Assembly (NCBI RefSeq): GCF_014651115.1
Contig: NZ_BMWG01000031.1
Coordinates: forward strand, 1-64,000
DNA length: 64,000 nt
Source of the DNA: Streptomyces inusitatus
Lineage (GTDB): Bacteria > Actinomycetota > Actinomycetes > Streptomycetales > Streptomycetaceae
Reading direction: 5' to 3'
How positions within the stretch are numbered: the first letter of the stretch is position 1; the number at the start of each line of letters is the position of its first letter. The position numbers and the translations under genes are program-made. The notes under the pieces are model-generated. The model ran no database searches. It saw only the letters and a program-made list of their open reading frames with translations, and was not told the origin of the DNA. Positions 8,395-17,069 of the stretch are shown piece by piece.

Positions 8395-9543
8395 TCACCG
8401 TCGGTCCCGGAGCTCCTTGTCCAGGAATCGGGTGATCGTGCCCATCACCTTCTGTGTGGTCCACTTCTTTCCGGCCTCGGGATTACCGAGGAAGGCCAGG
8501 TCGCCATGGTCGGCTCCCTTGATGACATAGCGCGTGCCCGGGACCCGCTTCGCCTTGAGGGCGTCGAGCATGATCAGTGACTGGCTGGGTGAGATGATGC
8601 GGTCGCTGTCGCCGTGGAGCAGGATGAAGGGTGGCGTTGACGGGCTGAGGTAGGTGGCGGGGTTGGCCGCCCGGTTCGCGGCGCGGTCCGTCAGGACGGT
8701 CTTGGTCGAGTTCGGTCCGAAGACATAGGCGTTGATGGAGCTGTTGGGCGCCATGTTGAGGGCCCTGGTCTCCGCGTCGAAGTCGTCGGCGGTCCTGGCG
8801 AGGTCATGGGTGCCGAACTGGTCGACAACGGCCTGGACGTCGCTGCTCCGGTCGAGGTGGTCGCCCTGTTCGAACTGTTCTCTGCCGTTGGTGGCGCCGG
8901 TCATGGCCGCCAGATAGCCGCCGGCCGACTGGCCCCAGACGGCCACCTTGTCGGTGCTGATGCCCAAGGCGTCGGCATGGGAGCGCAGATAGCGGATCGC
9001 CGACTTCACATCCGCTACGCCGTCCCGGTAGGTGGAGCCGGTCCTCGTGGTGCGGTACTCGATGCTCGCCACGGCGTAACCCTGCTCGGCCACATAGGTG
9101 CGCTGGTTGAGGTTGTTCGTCTTGTCCGCCATCAGGAATCCGCCGCCGGTGATGTAGACCACCAGGGGCTTCGGGCCCTTCGTCCGCGGGATCTGCAGAT
9201 CCAGCCTCAGGTCGTGCCGCACGCCTCCGGCGGTGGGCGACGCGTACACGATGTTCTGATGCATGGTCACCTGGGTTTTCCCGCAGCGGATCTGTGGTCC
9301 GTCCGGAACGATGACCGTGCTGGATCGCGTACTGGCCGGTTTGACCGTCTTCGCGATCGGAACGGCGCCTTCGGGTGGCCCGCCGGGGGCGGCGGGGGAC
9401 TTCGGGCAGTCGGCCGTCTTGGTCACGGCCGCGATCTCCAGGGCCTCGGTGGATGTCACGGGTCCGGCGGACGAGCATGCCGTCCCACCCAGACCGAGAA
9501 GTGTGATCCCGGCGATCACGCCTAACCTGCGATATGCAGCCAT
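8395..9543 (-). CDS. lipoprotein alpha/beta-hydrolase (BD-FAE/carboxylesterase type)
   Basis: 382 aa. The N-terminus is a lipoprotein signal with lipobox LGGTAC (Cys about 23), so it should be anchored outside the membrane. The fold shows an oxyanion GGG motif (VVYITGGGFLMAD), nucleophile elbow GQSAGGYLA, catalytic acid region LLHGDSDRI and His in GADHGD. It therefore has the full Ser-Asp-His set of esterases with a polysaccharide/feruloyl-esterase-like fold. The substrate is unknown. It is divergent from a TetR regulator, and a palindromic site lies 9-35 bases upstream of its start, so repression by that TetR is likely. Confidence 0.85.
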   Translation of the reverse strand: MAAYRRLGVIAGITLLGLGGTACSSAGPVTSTEALEIAAVTKTADCPKSPAAPGGPPEGAVPIAKTVKPASTRSSTVIVPDGPQIRCGKTQVTMHQNIVYASPTAGGVRHDLRLDLQIPRTKGPKPLVVYITGGGFLMADKTNNLNQRTYVAEQGYAVASIEYRTTRTGSTYRDGVADVKSAIRYLRSHADALGISTDKVAVWGQSAGGYLAAMTGATNGREQFEQGDHLDRSSDVQAVVDQFGTHDLARTADDFDAETRALNMAPNSSINAYVFGPNSTKTVLTDRAANRAANPATYLSPSTPPFILLHGDSDRIISPSQSLIMLDALKAKRVPGTRYVIKGADHGDLAFLGNPEAGKKWTTQKVMGTITRFLDKELRDRR

Positions 9544-9551
9544 AGCGGCCC

Positions 9552-9578
9552 CTCCAGTAAGTGGAGAAGATATCTCCA
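9552..9578. promoter_or_regulatory. candidate TetR operator: three overlapping half-sites
   Basis: CTCCA-N5-TGGAG (9552-9566) overlaps TGGAGA-N5-TCTCCA (9562-9578), giving three alternating half-sites directly upstream of the hydrolase start, with the TetR gene on the other side. The spacing is suited to two overlapping dimers. Binding by this TetR is inferred. Confidence 0.55.
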
Positions 9579-9741
9579 GTTAATGACCGTAGCACCGCCG
9601 GGTCCGGAGTGCGAGCAACTCCGCGCCGACTCCTCAGCGTTGAGGGGCGTCTCCAAGGGAACGCTTGACCGCACCGGCCGGGATCCCCTCCAGCGGAGTC
9701 ATCGCGAACCGCCCTGGATCGGCGGGACTATCCTGTGCCGC

Positions 9742-10416
9742 ATGACGGAGAGTTCCCGGCAGAGCGATCCGGTGGAGGGCGGTCGCCCCCTGCGCCGAGA
9801 CGCCGCCCTCAACCGCGAGCGCATCCTCCACGCGGCACGTGAGGTCTTCGGCCAACAGGGGCTGGGGGTCACGCTCGACGGCGTGGCCCGCCACGCGGGA
9901 GTCGGCGTAGGGACCGTCTATCGCCGCTTCCCCACCAAGGAAGCCCTGATCCAGGCCCTGTTCGCCCAGGACCTCCGGATACGCCAGGAAGCGGCCGACA
10001 GAGCCCTCGCACACCCCGACCCCTGGCAGGGCCTGGTCGACTTCCTGATGGAGATGGCCGCCGACCTCGCCGAGAACCGTGGCCTGTACGAAGTGCTCAT
10101 GCTGGGCGCGCACACATCCGCCCCCATCGACTCGGCACGCGACGGCATGCTGCCCCTGCTCCAGGCCCTGATCCGCCGGGCCCGGGAAAGCGGGGATCTC
10201 CGCCCCGAGGTGACTCCCGCCGACATCCCCGTCATCCAGCACATGGTGTACGCCGCCGCCCAGTTCACCCACGGCCAGCAGCCGGACACCTGGCGCCGCT
10301 ACCTCGAAATCCTCCTCAACGGTCTTCGTCGGCGCCCCGACGATCCTCCGCTGGAGACCCCGAGCCTCAGCGACGAGATGGTGGAACAGGCGATGGGCAT
10401 CAGCAGGGCCGAGTAG
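9742..10416 (+). CDS. TetR/AcrR family transcriptional regulator
   Basis: 224 aa from ATG 9742. An upstream in-frame start would add about 53 residues unlike the family. The N-terminal HTH spans about residues 25-70 (LNRERILHAAREVFGQQGLG ... VGVGTVYRRFPTKEALIQAL). The helical C-terminal ligand domain resembles regulators with the TetR_C_33-like fold. It is transcribed away from the hydrolase and probably controls it and itself through the operator at 9552-9578. Confidence 0.88.
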   Translation: MTESSRQSDPVEGGRPLRRDAALNRERILHAAREVFGQQGLGVTLDGVARHAGVGVGTVYRRFPTKEALIQALFAQDLRIRQEAADRALAHPDPWQGLVDFLMEMAADLAENRGLYEVLMLGAHTSAPIDSARDGMLPLLQALIRRARESGDLRPEVTPADIPVIQHMVYAAAQFTHGQQPDTWRRYLEILLNGLRRRPDDPPLETPSLSDEMVEQAMGISRAE

Positions 10417-10474
10417 ACACCACCCCGGCACCCGGCCCCGGTGAGCCGGCAGCGGTCAAGGTGACGGCGGCGGC

Positions 10475-10640
10475 GTGGGCGTGGGCGTCGTACCAGCGCA
10501 CATCTGGGACGCCTCCACGGTCGCTGCCCTGGACGCGATCGAATTGAAGTACGTCCAGCGCGGCAAGACGGTCGAGATCATCGGTCTGAAGACCCCTGTG
10601 CCGACCTCGACGGCGAGCTCACCGGGGCGGGCGTGGTGGG
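10475..10640 (+). pseudogene. remnant of a SulP anion transporter STAS domain
   Basis: About 35 codons read AHIWDASTVAALDAIELKYV then QRGKTVEIIGL, a close match to the C-terminal STAS domain of SulP sulfate/bicarbonate transporters. A frame change near 10590 would be needed to continue to LDGELTGAG, the usual end. The membrane part is absent. It is a fragment, possibly left by deletion between the TetR and YdeI genes. Confidence 0.65.
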
Positions 10641-10723
10641 CGAGCCGGGCCGGCACCGACGCTGCGGGTTCAACGAGTCACACCCCGCCAGGTCGCGGCA
10701 CCGGGTCGCGGCACTAACCTGCG

Positions 10724-11338
10724 GTGGTGACCGGAACCGAGCTGGATGAGTTGATCGTCGCTGACAGCGCGGCGCTGCGCGCGTGGCTGCTGGAGAATCA
10801 CACCGCCTCTCCTGGCGTGTGGCTCGCCCTGACCAGGAAGGGCGGCTCCGTCACCACGCTGACCTGGCAGCAGGCGGTCGACGAGGCGCTGTGCTTCGGC
10901 TGGATCGACGGCCAGGCCCGCAAGCGGGACGAGGGGAGTTCCTGGAGGCGGCTCACCCCGCGCCGGCCCCGCAGTGTCTGGTCGCTGCGCAACGTCGCCA
11001 ACGTGGCCCGGCTGGAGGCGGCCGGCCTGATGCTGCCCGCCGGCCGCGCCGCGGTGGACGCCGCGAAGGCCGACGGCCGGTGGGCGGCCGCCTACGCACC
11101 GTCATCGGAGGCGGAGGTGCCGGCCGACCTGCGAGCCGCGATCGCCGCCGACCCAGCGGCGCAGGCGATGTTCGAGGTGCTCACCAAGACCAACCGCTTC
11201 GCCCTCATCAACCGGGTCAATGCCGTCAAGCGGACCGAGACGCGCACCCGGAAGATCGCCGAGTACGTGGCGATGCTGGCCCGCCACGAGACGATCCACC
11301 CACAACGAGCCAAGCCGGCGGACCCGCCGACGCCGTGA
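10724..11338 (+). CDS. YdeI/OmpD-associated family protein
   Basis: 204 aa; tandem GTG codons at 10724 and 10727 are both possible starts. It shows the family's conserved blocks: WLLENH...GVWLAL near the N-terminus, TLTWQQAVDEALCFGWIDGQ, the SVWSLRNVANVARL region, and a C-terminal NRFALINRVNAVKRTETRTR helix. Members are small cytosolic proteins linked to stress or bacteriocin protection without a settled biochemical role. It is monocistronic, with pseudogene remnants on both sides. Confidence 0.85.
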   Translation: MVTGTELDELIVADSAALRAWLLENHTASPGVWLALTRKGGSVTTLTWQQAVDEALCFGWIDGQARKRDEGSSWRRLTPRRPRSVWSLRNVANVARLEAAGLMLPAGRAAVDAAKADGRWAAAYAPSSEAEVPADLRAAIAADPAAQAMFEVLTKTNRFALINRVNAVKRTETRTRKIAEYVAMLARHETIHPQRAKPADPPTP

Positions 11339-11389
11339 CCACCCCGACCACCACGCCGTACACCGGAGGCCCGGGCCCACGCCGCCCCG

Positions 11390-11649
11390 CCCGGCGCCGG
11401 GCCGGCTTCCCTGGGTGTGGCCCGTTGCCCGGTACCGGCGGTCTGTACGGCCGCGTCCCCGGGCAAAGCCATGTCAGCCTCGGCGGGGAGACCGAGCCGG
11501 CGGCGCGCCTCTGCGGTGGCCGCAACCGCTGACGCGAGCGCCCCGGCGGTCTCCGGGCCGATCCCGGACAACGCGGCAGTAAGGACGTCGATCGCGTCCA
11601 GCACGTCCTCGGCCGCCACCTCGCTCCAGGCCGTGGGGGGTGACGACAT
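11390..11649 (-). pseudogene. probable remnant of a hypothetical gene
   Basis: From about 11649 leftward one frame reads an Ala/Glu-rich helical protein (AWSEVAAEDVLDAIDVLTAA ... GPETAGALASAVAATAEARR). It loses coding character and runs antisense into the YdeI gene, so the 3' part is missing or replaced. I do not recognise a family. Evidence is codon and composition pattern only. Confidence 0.3.
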
Positions 11650-11894
11650 CCGCGAGATGACGGGCGCTCGCCACCGCCGTCTCGGCCCGCTGCTCGACTC
11701 CGGAACCCGGGTTCAACGACTCCAGTGGCGGATGATCGCCGCCTTCACGCTGATGTCGATCGAGCCTGTCACATCACTGTCCGGGTTGTTCGCACTCTCT
11801 CCGGCCGGGCTCGCGTTCTACCGTGCCTTCGGCAGCCCAGCCAGACTCCCGGCGCTCCTCGCTGTGACCGGCCGCCCGCCACACAGGTCGGCCG

Positions 11895-12140
11895 ACCCTG
11901 TGCCGGGTGAACAGGGACAGGGTCGCAGTGGAAAACGGTCTCACCGGTGTCCAGGGCCGCACGGCGCGGATCCGGTCCTCCGATGCGCAGGGGCCGGGCC
12001 CGGATCGTGAGCAGCTCGGTGGTCAGGGAGGACACCGTCGTCCAGCTCCTCCGGCCGCCAGCCGGTGATGTCGGGCGGCAGTCCGTCCAGCGGCCCGCCC
12101 ACGAGCGCGGCGTACGTCTGGTGCGGGAGCGGGCCGGGTG
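11895..12140 (-). pseudogene. frameshifted remnant of a small hypothetical protein
   Basis: Read on the minus strand, TYAALVGGPLDGLPPDITGW followed by RPEELDDG switches frame into VSSLTTELLTIRARPLRIGG, ending near DTGETVFHC. The first part is the recognisable N-terminal pattern of short Streptomyces conserved hypotheticals (xYAALVGGPLDG). One frameshift near 12035 breaks it. Confidence 0.45.
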
Positions 12141-12212
12141 GGGATGGTCGGGCAGGCCCCGGCTCGGCCGCCGGGAGTACCCGGACGGCAGCACCGGCCG
12201 CGCCCGGGCGGT

Positions 12213-13199
12213 TCAGCCCGTGAGGGTGCTGAGCCAGTCGGTCAGCAGACGGTTGGTCTCCTCGGGGCGTTCCTGCTGGATCCAGTGGCCGCAGCCCTCT
12301 ATGAGGTGGGAGGCGGCCAGGCCGGGGAGGGTGGTGGGGAAGGTGTCGATGGCGTCGGACATCCAGGTGATGGAGGCGTCCAGGGCGCCGCCGATGAACA
12401 GGGACGGCTGCTTGATCGGGGCGCCGCGGTGGGGGGCGAGGTCTTCCCAGTCGCGGTCCATGTTGCGGTAGCGGTTGAGAGCGCCGGTCAGACCCGTGCG
12501 CTCGAACTCTCCGGCGTAGACGTCGAGGTCGTCCTCGGTCAGCCAGGCCGGGAGGATGCCGGCGGGAAAGCGGTCGCGCAGCCGGCCGCCGCGGGCGACG
12601 AAGTGCGGGTCGGGCTCGCCCTGGGCGGGCATGGTGTCGGCGGACAGGGCGGCGTAGAAGCCCGCGAGCCAGCCCCGCACGTCGGGCTCGATCTCCGTCT
12701 CAGTGCGGCCGGGCTCCTGGAAGTAGGAGATGTAGAACTCCTGCTCGGGGCCGCCGAGCCGGCCGAAGAGGTCGGTGGGGCGGGGGCCGCCGGGTGGCGC
12801 GTACGGGACGCTCAGCAGGGCGACGGCCCGGAAGACCTCGGGGTGGAGCAGGGCGGAGGTGGCGGCGATGTTGGAGCCCCAGTCGTGGCCGACGACCACC
12901 GCGTTCTCCTCGCCGAGGGCGTGCACGAGGGCGACGTTGTCCTCCACCAGGTCCAGCATCCGGTAGGCGTCGGTCGCCGCGGGCTTGGAGGAGCGGCCGT
13001 AGCCGCGCACGTCGATCGCCACCGCCCGGTAGCCGGCCGCGGCGAGTGCGGGGAGCTGGCGGCGCCAGGAGTACCAGGACTCGGGGAAGCCGTGCACGAG
13101 CAGGACCAGCGGTCCGGTGCCCTGCTCGGCCAGGTGCAGACGTCCGGCCGGGGCCTCGACGGTGCGGTGACGGAGTGCGTCGGACGGCTCGGGCTGCAT
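12213..13199 (-). CDS. alpha/beta-fold epoxide hydrolase-like enzyme
   Basis: 328 aa from ATG 13199, with GGAG 8 bases upstream. Motifs in order: oxyanion HGFPESW (about 40), DVRGYGRS, nucleophile elbow GHDWGS (the Asp nucleophile typical of epoxide hydrolases and dehalogenases, about residue 105), an acid in GGALDASI, and the catalytic His in GCGHWIQQERPEE. This set favours a cytosolic epoxide hydrolase over a haloalkane dehalogenase. It is divergent from an XRE-cupin regulator with a perfect palindrome between them. Confidence 0.87.
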   Translation of the reverse strand: MQPEPSDALRHRTVEAPAGRLHLAEQGTGPLVLLVHGFPESWYSWRRQLPALAAAGYRAVAIDVRGYGRSSKPAATDAYRMLDLVEDNVALVHALGEENAVVVGHDWGSNIAATSALLHPEVFRAVALLSVPYAPPGGPRPTDLFGRLGGPEQEFYISYFQEPGRTETEIEPDVRGWLAGFYAALSADTMPAQGEPDPHFVARGGRLRDRFPAGILPAWLTEDDLDVYAGEFERTGLTGALNRYRNMDRDWEDLAPHRGAPIKQPSLFIGGALDASITWMSDAIDTFPTTLPGLAASHLIEGCGHWIQQERPEETNRLLTDWLSTLTG

Positions 13200-13278
13200 G
13201 GGAGCTTCTCCTCGGTTCGCGGGTGGACACAGGTACCCCCCGATCATGCGGCGCGGTGCCCGTCCGACGCGATTACTC

Positions 13279-13293
13279 TTGCCAGTCTGGCAA
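13279..13293. promoter_or_regulatory. perfect palindrome TTGCCA-N3-TGGCAA, candidate XRE-cupin operator
   Basis: The 15-bp site sits between the divergent epoxide hydrolase (starts 13199) and the XRE-cupin regulator (starts 13343). It is the only strong dyad in the intergenic region. Location and symmetry suit autoregulation plus control of the hydrolase; binding is inferred. Confidence 0.6.
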
Positions 13294-13342
13294 ATGTGCA
13301 GGACAGGATGGTGGAGCGGCGCGTCCAGAAGGGGCGGAGCGG

Positions 13343-13948
13343 ATGACAGGCGACGATATGACCGGCACGCCGGCGGCGATGGGCCCCCGGCTGCGGGCCG
13401 CGCGCGAGCAGCGCGGCTCCACGCTCACCGGCGTCAGCCGCGCGACCGGCATCTCCCCGAGCACGCTGTCGCGGATCGAGACCGGTCGGCGCAAGCCCAC
13501 CCTGGAAGTGGTGTTGCGGTTGGCGAAGGAGTACGGCGTCTCCCTGGACGAGCTGGCCGGCACCGCCCCCGCCGCCGTTCCCCGCGCCTCCGCGCTCCAG
13601 CGTTTCGGCGACGACAAGGCGGTGCTGCCGCTGACCCGGTACGTCGGGGGCCTGCATGCCCACAAACACGTCCTGCCGGCCGTCCAGGAGCCGCCCGCGC
13701 GGCCCCGGCAGGTCTCCCACGACGGCTGGGAATGGCTGTGCGTCCTGTACGGGCGGCTGTGGCTCGCACTCGGCGATCAGGACCTCGTCCTGAGTGCCGG
13801 GGACGTCGCCGAGTTCGAAACCCGCGATCCCCACGGGGTCGCGAACGCCGGCCCCGGCGGCCCGGTCGAATACCTGATCATGTTCGGGCCACAGGGCGAG
13901 CGCCTGCGACCGCGGACCCCGCCCGCCCCCGGCCTCAGGGACCGGTAG
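13343..13948 (+). CDS. XRE-family regulator with C-terminal cupin sensor domain
   Basis: 201 aa. The HTH is at about residues 14-70 (LRAAREQRGSTLTGVSRATG, ISPSTLSRIETGRRKPTLEV). The C-terminal cupin barrel (about 120-190) contains WEWLCVLYGRLWLALGDQDL and the GDVAEFETRDPHGVANAG strand pair. Such proteins sense small molecules through the cupin. It probably regulates the divergent epoxide hydrolase through the palindrome at 13279-13293. A long hairpin follows the gene. Confidence 0.88.
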   Translation: MTGDDMTGTPAAMGPRLRAAREQRGSTLTGVSRATGISPSTLSRIETGRRKPTLEVVLRLAKEYGVSLDELAGTAPAAVPRASALQRFGDDKAVLPLTRYVGGLHAHKHVLPAVQEPPARPRQVSHDGWEWLCVLYGRLWLALGDQDLVLSAGDVAEFETRDPHGVANAGPGGPVEYLIMFGPQGERLRPRTPPAPGLRDR

Positions 13949-13964
13949 CGAGGAGAGAGCGAAC

Positions 13965-14001
13965 GGCCTGACGCCCTGGATATGTCCGGGGACGTCAGGC
14001 C
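13965..14001 (+). terminator. strong hairpin after the XRE-cupin gene
   Basis: GGCCTGACG...CGTCAGGCC forms the outer stem. The inner CCCTGGA/TCCGGGG arms continue pairing with one G-T wobble, giving about 16 bp around a TATG loop. It starts 17 nt after the regulator's stop. Confidence 0.75.
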
Positions 14002-14128
14002 TCTTCCTCGTAGTTGTGCCGGATCGCAGTGGTCAGGGCGAGGAATCGACCCATGGCCCCGTCTCGGTCGGCGCACTCTGGGAGTGGGCACCCTGGCGTC
14101 CGTACAGCCGCCCCTTGGAATCAATCAT

Positions 14129-15199
14129 TCAGTCCACGGGTACGGACGCTCGTACGTGGTTCAGGTGCACGATCACATCGAAGGTACGCCCCAGTGATAC
14201 GGGCAGCGGCTCGCTGGGATATCCGCCCGGCACGACGAAGGTGGGCCGGGCGGCGTCCAGCCAGCCGCCGACGGCCGGGGTGCGGCCCGCCTTGCGGAGG
14301 TCCACGTAGTAGTCGTGGTGGCGGACCTTGTCGAGGGTGTGCTCGTTGCTGCCGGGGGCGGCGAGGCCGGTGGAGAACACCTCGTACTGGCCGGTGTCCC
14401 TGTTCATCGCCCGGTACTCGCCGCTGTGGATGGTGGTGCCGATCGCCAGATACTCATGTCCGACCAGCTCCCGGAGGACGAGGATCCGGTTCCCGGTCTG
14501 CCGCTGCCACCACGCCGTGTTCTCCGCCATCGCCCGGTCGCGGTGCCGGTTGGACTCGGCCTCATCGGCCGGGCCGTTCCCCACGTACCCGTACACGGTC
14601 GTGACCTGCTGGATGACGCGGGCTTCCTGGAGCACCCACAGGTCCTTCGTGTCCGCCTGTTCGAGGAGCCGGTGGGCGGCTCGCGCGTCGGCGTCGACGG
14701 CCCTGCGTTCGGCGGCCGGTTTTCCGGCCAGGGCCCGCATCCGCTCCCCCATGCTGTGGGGCAGGGCGAGCAGGGCGGCGTAGCGCTTCCGCAGTTCGGG
14801 CAGCAGGGCCGGCTGGTGCTGGGCAGCCCAGGTGAAGATGCGCTCGTACTGTTCCCGGCCCACGTCGCCGATGTCGTTGCCCATGACGCGGATCTGCCGG
14901 TCGGGGGTGGCGGTGCGGTTGTGTTCACGCATCCAGGTGAACAGGGCGAGGAACTCCTCGTTGCGCCAGTCCTCGAAGCTGAACTGGAACTCGTCGCGCA
15001 TGATCTGCCGCAAGTCGCCCTGGCCGGTGCGCACGTACGTGTCGAGGCGGACGCCTGCCGACCAGTGCAGTTCCAGAGAGAAGGTCCGGAAGCCGTTCTT
15101 CTGCACCAGGTGCTGGAAGAGGCGGTGCTTGAGCTGGAAGAGTTCCTTGGAGCCGTGGGTGGCCTCGCCCACGCCGACGATGTTCACATCTTCGGCCAT
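14129..15199 (-). CDS. degenerate erythromycin esterase-family protein
   Basis: 356 aa. The N-terminal family block GVGEATHGSKELFQLKHRL (with the conserved Glu and His) and FSLELHW are present, as are the helical middle and YLAIGTTIHSGEY. However, the conserved A-H-N-x-H block that family members carry between the TGNRILV strand and the YLAIGTT strand is absent: TGNRILVLRELVGHEYLAIG joins directly. The N-terminus is also short. Immediately upstream, a short frame with an Ala-rich signal-like start ends in a stop at about 15215, as if the original leader had been cut off. I judge it probably inactive. Macrolide inactivation should not be assumed. Confidence 0.7.
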   Translation of the reverse strand: MAEDVNIVGVGEATHGSKELFQLKHRLFQHLVQKNGFRTFSLELHWSAGVRLDTYVRTGQGDLRQIMRDEFQFSFEDWRNEEFLALFTWMREHNRTATPDRQIRVMGNDIGDVGREQYERIFTWAAQHQPALLPELRKRYAALLALPHSMGERMRALAGKPAAERRAVDADARAAHRLLEQADTKDLWVLQEARVIQQVTTVYGYVGNGPADEAESNRHRDRAMAENTAWWQRQTGNRILVLRELVGHEYLAIGTTIHSGEYRAMNRDTGQYEVFSTGLAAPGSNEHTLDKVRHHDYYVDLRKAGRTPAVGGWLDAARPTFVVPGGYPSEPLPVSLGRTFDVIVHLNHVRASVPVD

Positions 15200-15281
15200 G
15201 TGGGAGAGAGCTGTCAGATCTCCGCCCGGGCCGCGGCCACGGCGACGGACGCCATCAGCCCTGCTCGTACTCGATCGGTCG

Positions 15282-15497
15282 TCATCCCCGGTCCTCCTCG
15301 TGGTTCCCTGTGCCGTCCCCGGTGTGCGAGGTGGCCATGACCCCGATGATCGCGCCGGCGGTGCCGGTCATCGCGGTGGCGCAGACCCCGGTGGCGCAGA
15401 CCGCGGTGGCCAGGGTGACGGCCGGGTACCAGGCCGTGCGGTGCCTGGGGACGGCATCGGACGAGCGCGCTCGGACGGTGGTGATGCGGTGGAACAC
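15282..15497 (-). CDS. small membrane-associated hypothetical protein
   Basis: 71 aa; GTG 15497 preceded by AAGGGG at about 8 bases. A hydrophobic stretch (about 24-56, Ala/Thr/Val-rich with two Cys) suggests one or two membrane segments, followed by a polar Asp/Glu/His tail. No family recognised. The good ribosome binding site is the main support. Confidence 0.4.
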   Translation of the reverse strand: MFHRITTVRARSSDAVPRHRTAWYPAVTLATAVCATGVCATAMTGTAGAIIGVMATSHTGDGTGNHEEDRG

Positions 15498-15639
15498 AGG
15501 GCTGTCCCCTTCAGTTGTGTGTGTACGGGATTCGAGCCGCCGGGCGTCCCCTCGCTTCCGGTGGCTCCGTCTTCATCCTGTATTCCGTGCGCACCATCGA
15601 AAAAGCGGCACCCTGGTCACCTTGCGCTAAATTCTGCTC

Positions 15640-16101
15640 ATGTCAGTGATCGCCGTGCTTGTCGCCGACGGGGTGCCGGGCCATCAACTCACCACCCCGG
15701 GAATGGTGTTCACGGCCGTCACACCGGTTCTGCCCCAGGTCCCGTACGAAGTGCGGATCTGCTCGTCCGCCGAGTCCGTCACCACCGGCGAACCGCGGCT
15801 GGACCTCACGACTCCCTGGGGTCTGGACGCGCTCACCGACGCGGACACGGTCCTGGTGACTGGCCACGACGCCTTCCGTGAGCCGCCTCCGCCCGAGGTC
15901 GCCGCTGCCCTGCGCGCCTGTGCGAAACGGGGCTGCCGGATGGCCGCGATCGGCACAGAAACGTTCACCCTCGCCGCCACGGGTATCCTCGACGGCCGCC
16001 GGGCCACTACTGCCTGGCCGAATCTGCCGGAGCTCGCCGCGCTCCATCCGCGTGTCGAGATCGTGCCCATGGGCACGCCCTCGGTGGAGGACGGCCCCTA
16101 G
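15640..16101 (+). CDS. truncated GlxA-type regulator: DJ-1/PfpI domain only
   Basis: 153 aa. The sequence follows the N-terminal DJ-1/PfpI-like half of GlxA-family AraC regulators (IAVLVADGVPGHQLTTPGMV ... VLVTGHDAF ... RRATTAWPNLPELAALHPRV). The stop at 16101 removes the AraC DNA-binding half (about 150 aa). At the elbow the usual ICTG reads IGTE, so the Cys often found there is missing. It cannot act as an AraC regulator. It is likely a decayed gene, although the fragment itself is an open frame. Confidence 0.65.
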   Translation: MSVIAVLVADGVPGHQLTTPGMVFTAVTPVLPQVPYEVRICSSAESVTTGEPRLDLTTPWGLDALTDADTVLVTGHDAFREPPPPEVAAALRACAKRGCRMAAIGTETFTLAATGILDGRRATTAWPNLPELAALHPRVEIVPMGTPSVEDGP

Positions 16102-16339
16102 CCGGCCGCGGTGAAAGCGTTCACCGGCCCAGGGTTCGACGGCTGCGCGAAGCGGATCAAGTCCTGTCTGATTGCCTACCTTCCCGAGCACCGACTTCTC
16201 GTCCGCTGGTGCTACGCGGAGAGCGAGGAAGTGTCGCTGACATCGTCCGGACGGGACTTAGCACCGCCGAGTGGGACGAAGGCCCTGTACGGCCCATTCT
16301 CCGCCGGGGCCGAGGCCGGGGCTGAAGCAGGTACCGAGT

Positions 16340-16662
16340 TCAGGGCTTCTGCTGCCGTCCTTCTTCTGGTCGCCATTCCAGGCGGGTCCAGACCGTGGTC
16401 GCCGCTGCGTAACGTCGTGGGCGATCTACTGGCGGCAGCGGGGCGTGGGCGGTCTCCGGGAAGGTGCTGCGGACATCTGCGAGGAGGTCGTGCCAGTCGG
16501 TTCCGTGGGCGATGGCGGCGGCATGGAGTGCGTCGAGCGCGGCCTGGAGCGGGTCGGGGACCGCGGCGCCGGTCAGCGCGGGGAGGTCCACCATCGCGGA
16601 CACATTGCCTGCGATCCGGTGGCGTCACCGGGGCCGGCGAGTTCGAGGATGGGCTTCATGGC
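16340..16662 (-). pseudogene. frameshifted remnant of a hypothetical gene
   Basis: A minus-strand start at about 16660 reads MKPILELAGPGDATGSQ and then loses frame. The continuation NVSAMVDLPALTGAAV followed by PDPLQAALDALHAAAIAHGT and DWHDLLADVRSTFPE is in another frame. Together they look like one small helical protein of about 105 aa with a single frameshift near 16610. Family unknown. Confidence 0.35.
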
Positions 16663-17069
16663 AAGCGTTGGGGGTGTATTCGGGCCCGGAGAGGCCTGCG
16701 TTTGGGGCAGAGGCTTTCAGGGACGGTGGTCGCGGTCCCGAGTCCGGGCGCGCGGCGGGGATCTTCGTTGACATCGGTTTCCCGGTTGGAGGTTTCGTAG
16801 ATGCGCTGCTGCTTCCATCCACCGCGGAGCGCCGGCCTGCGGTAGGGATCGTGACGGAGTTCGAGGTCTGGTGGGCCGATGAGCGGCCGCAGGTGCGGCT
16901 CAAACCAGTAGAGCGTCAGTTCTCGTCCGCTCCGGGGCCTGTCGCTGCTCCTGGTAGGCTCGTCGATCTCGATCCGCAGCCTCGGTTCTGCGGCCACGCG
17001 GCACGGCAGAGGCCGTCCGGTGTCCGGGCCAGGTGCAAGATCCACGCTGACGCGTTGAAAGGTCTTGCT
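16663..17069. other. gap with a possible protein relic
   Basis: On the minus strand, about 17000-16780 reads RELTLYWFEPHLRPLIGPPD, LELRHDPYRRPALRGGWKQQ and RIYETSN, which looks like part of a real protein. It has no start, and upstream the frame runs antisense into the NmrA-like gene. I see no intact gene. Unidentified relic, low confidence. Confidence 0.3.

Noticed and set aside
14129..15199. Functional macrolide esterase
   Set aside because: The conserved His-containing block and part of the N-terminus are missing.
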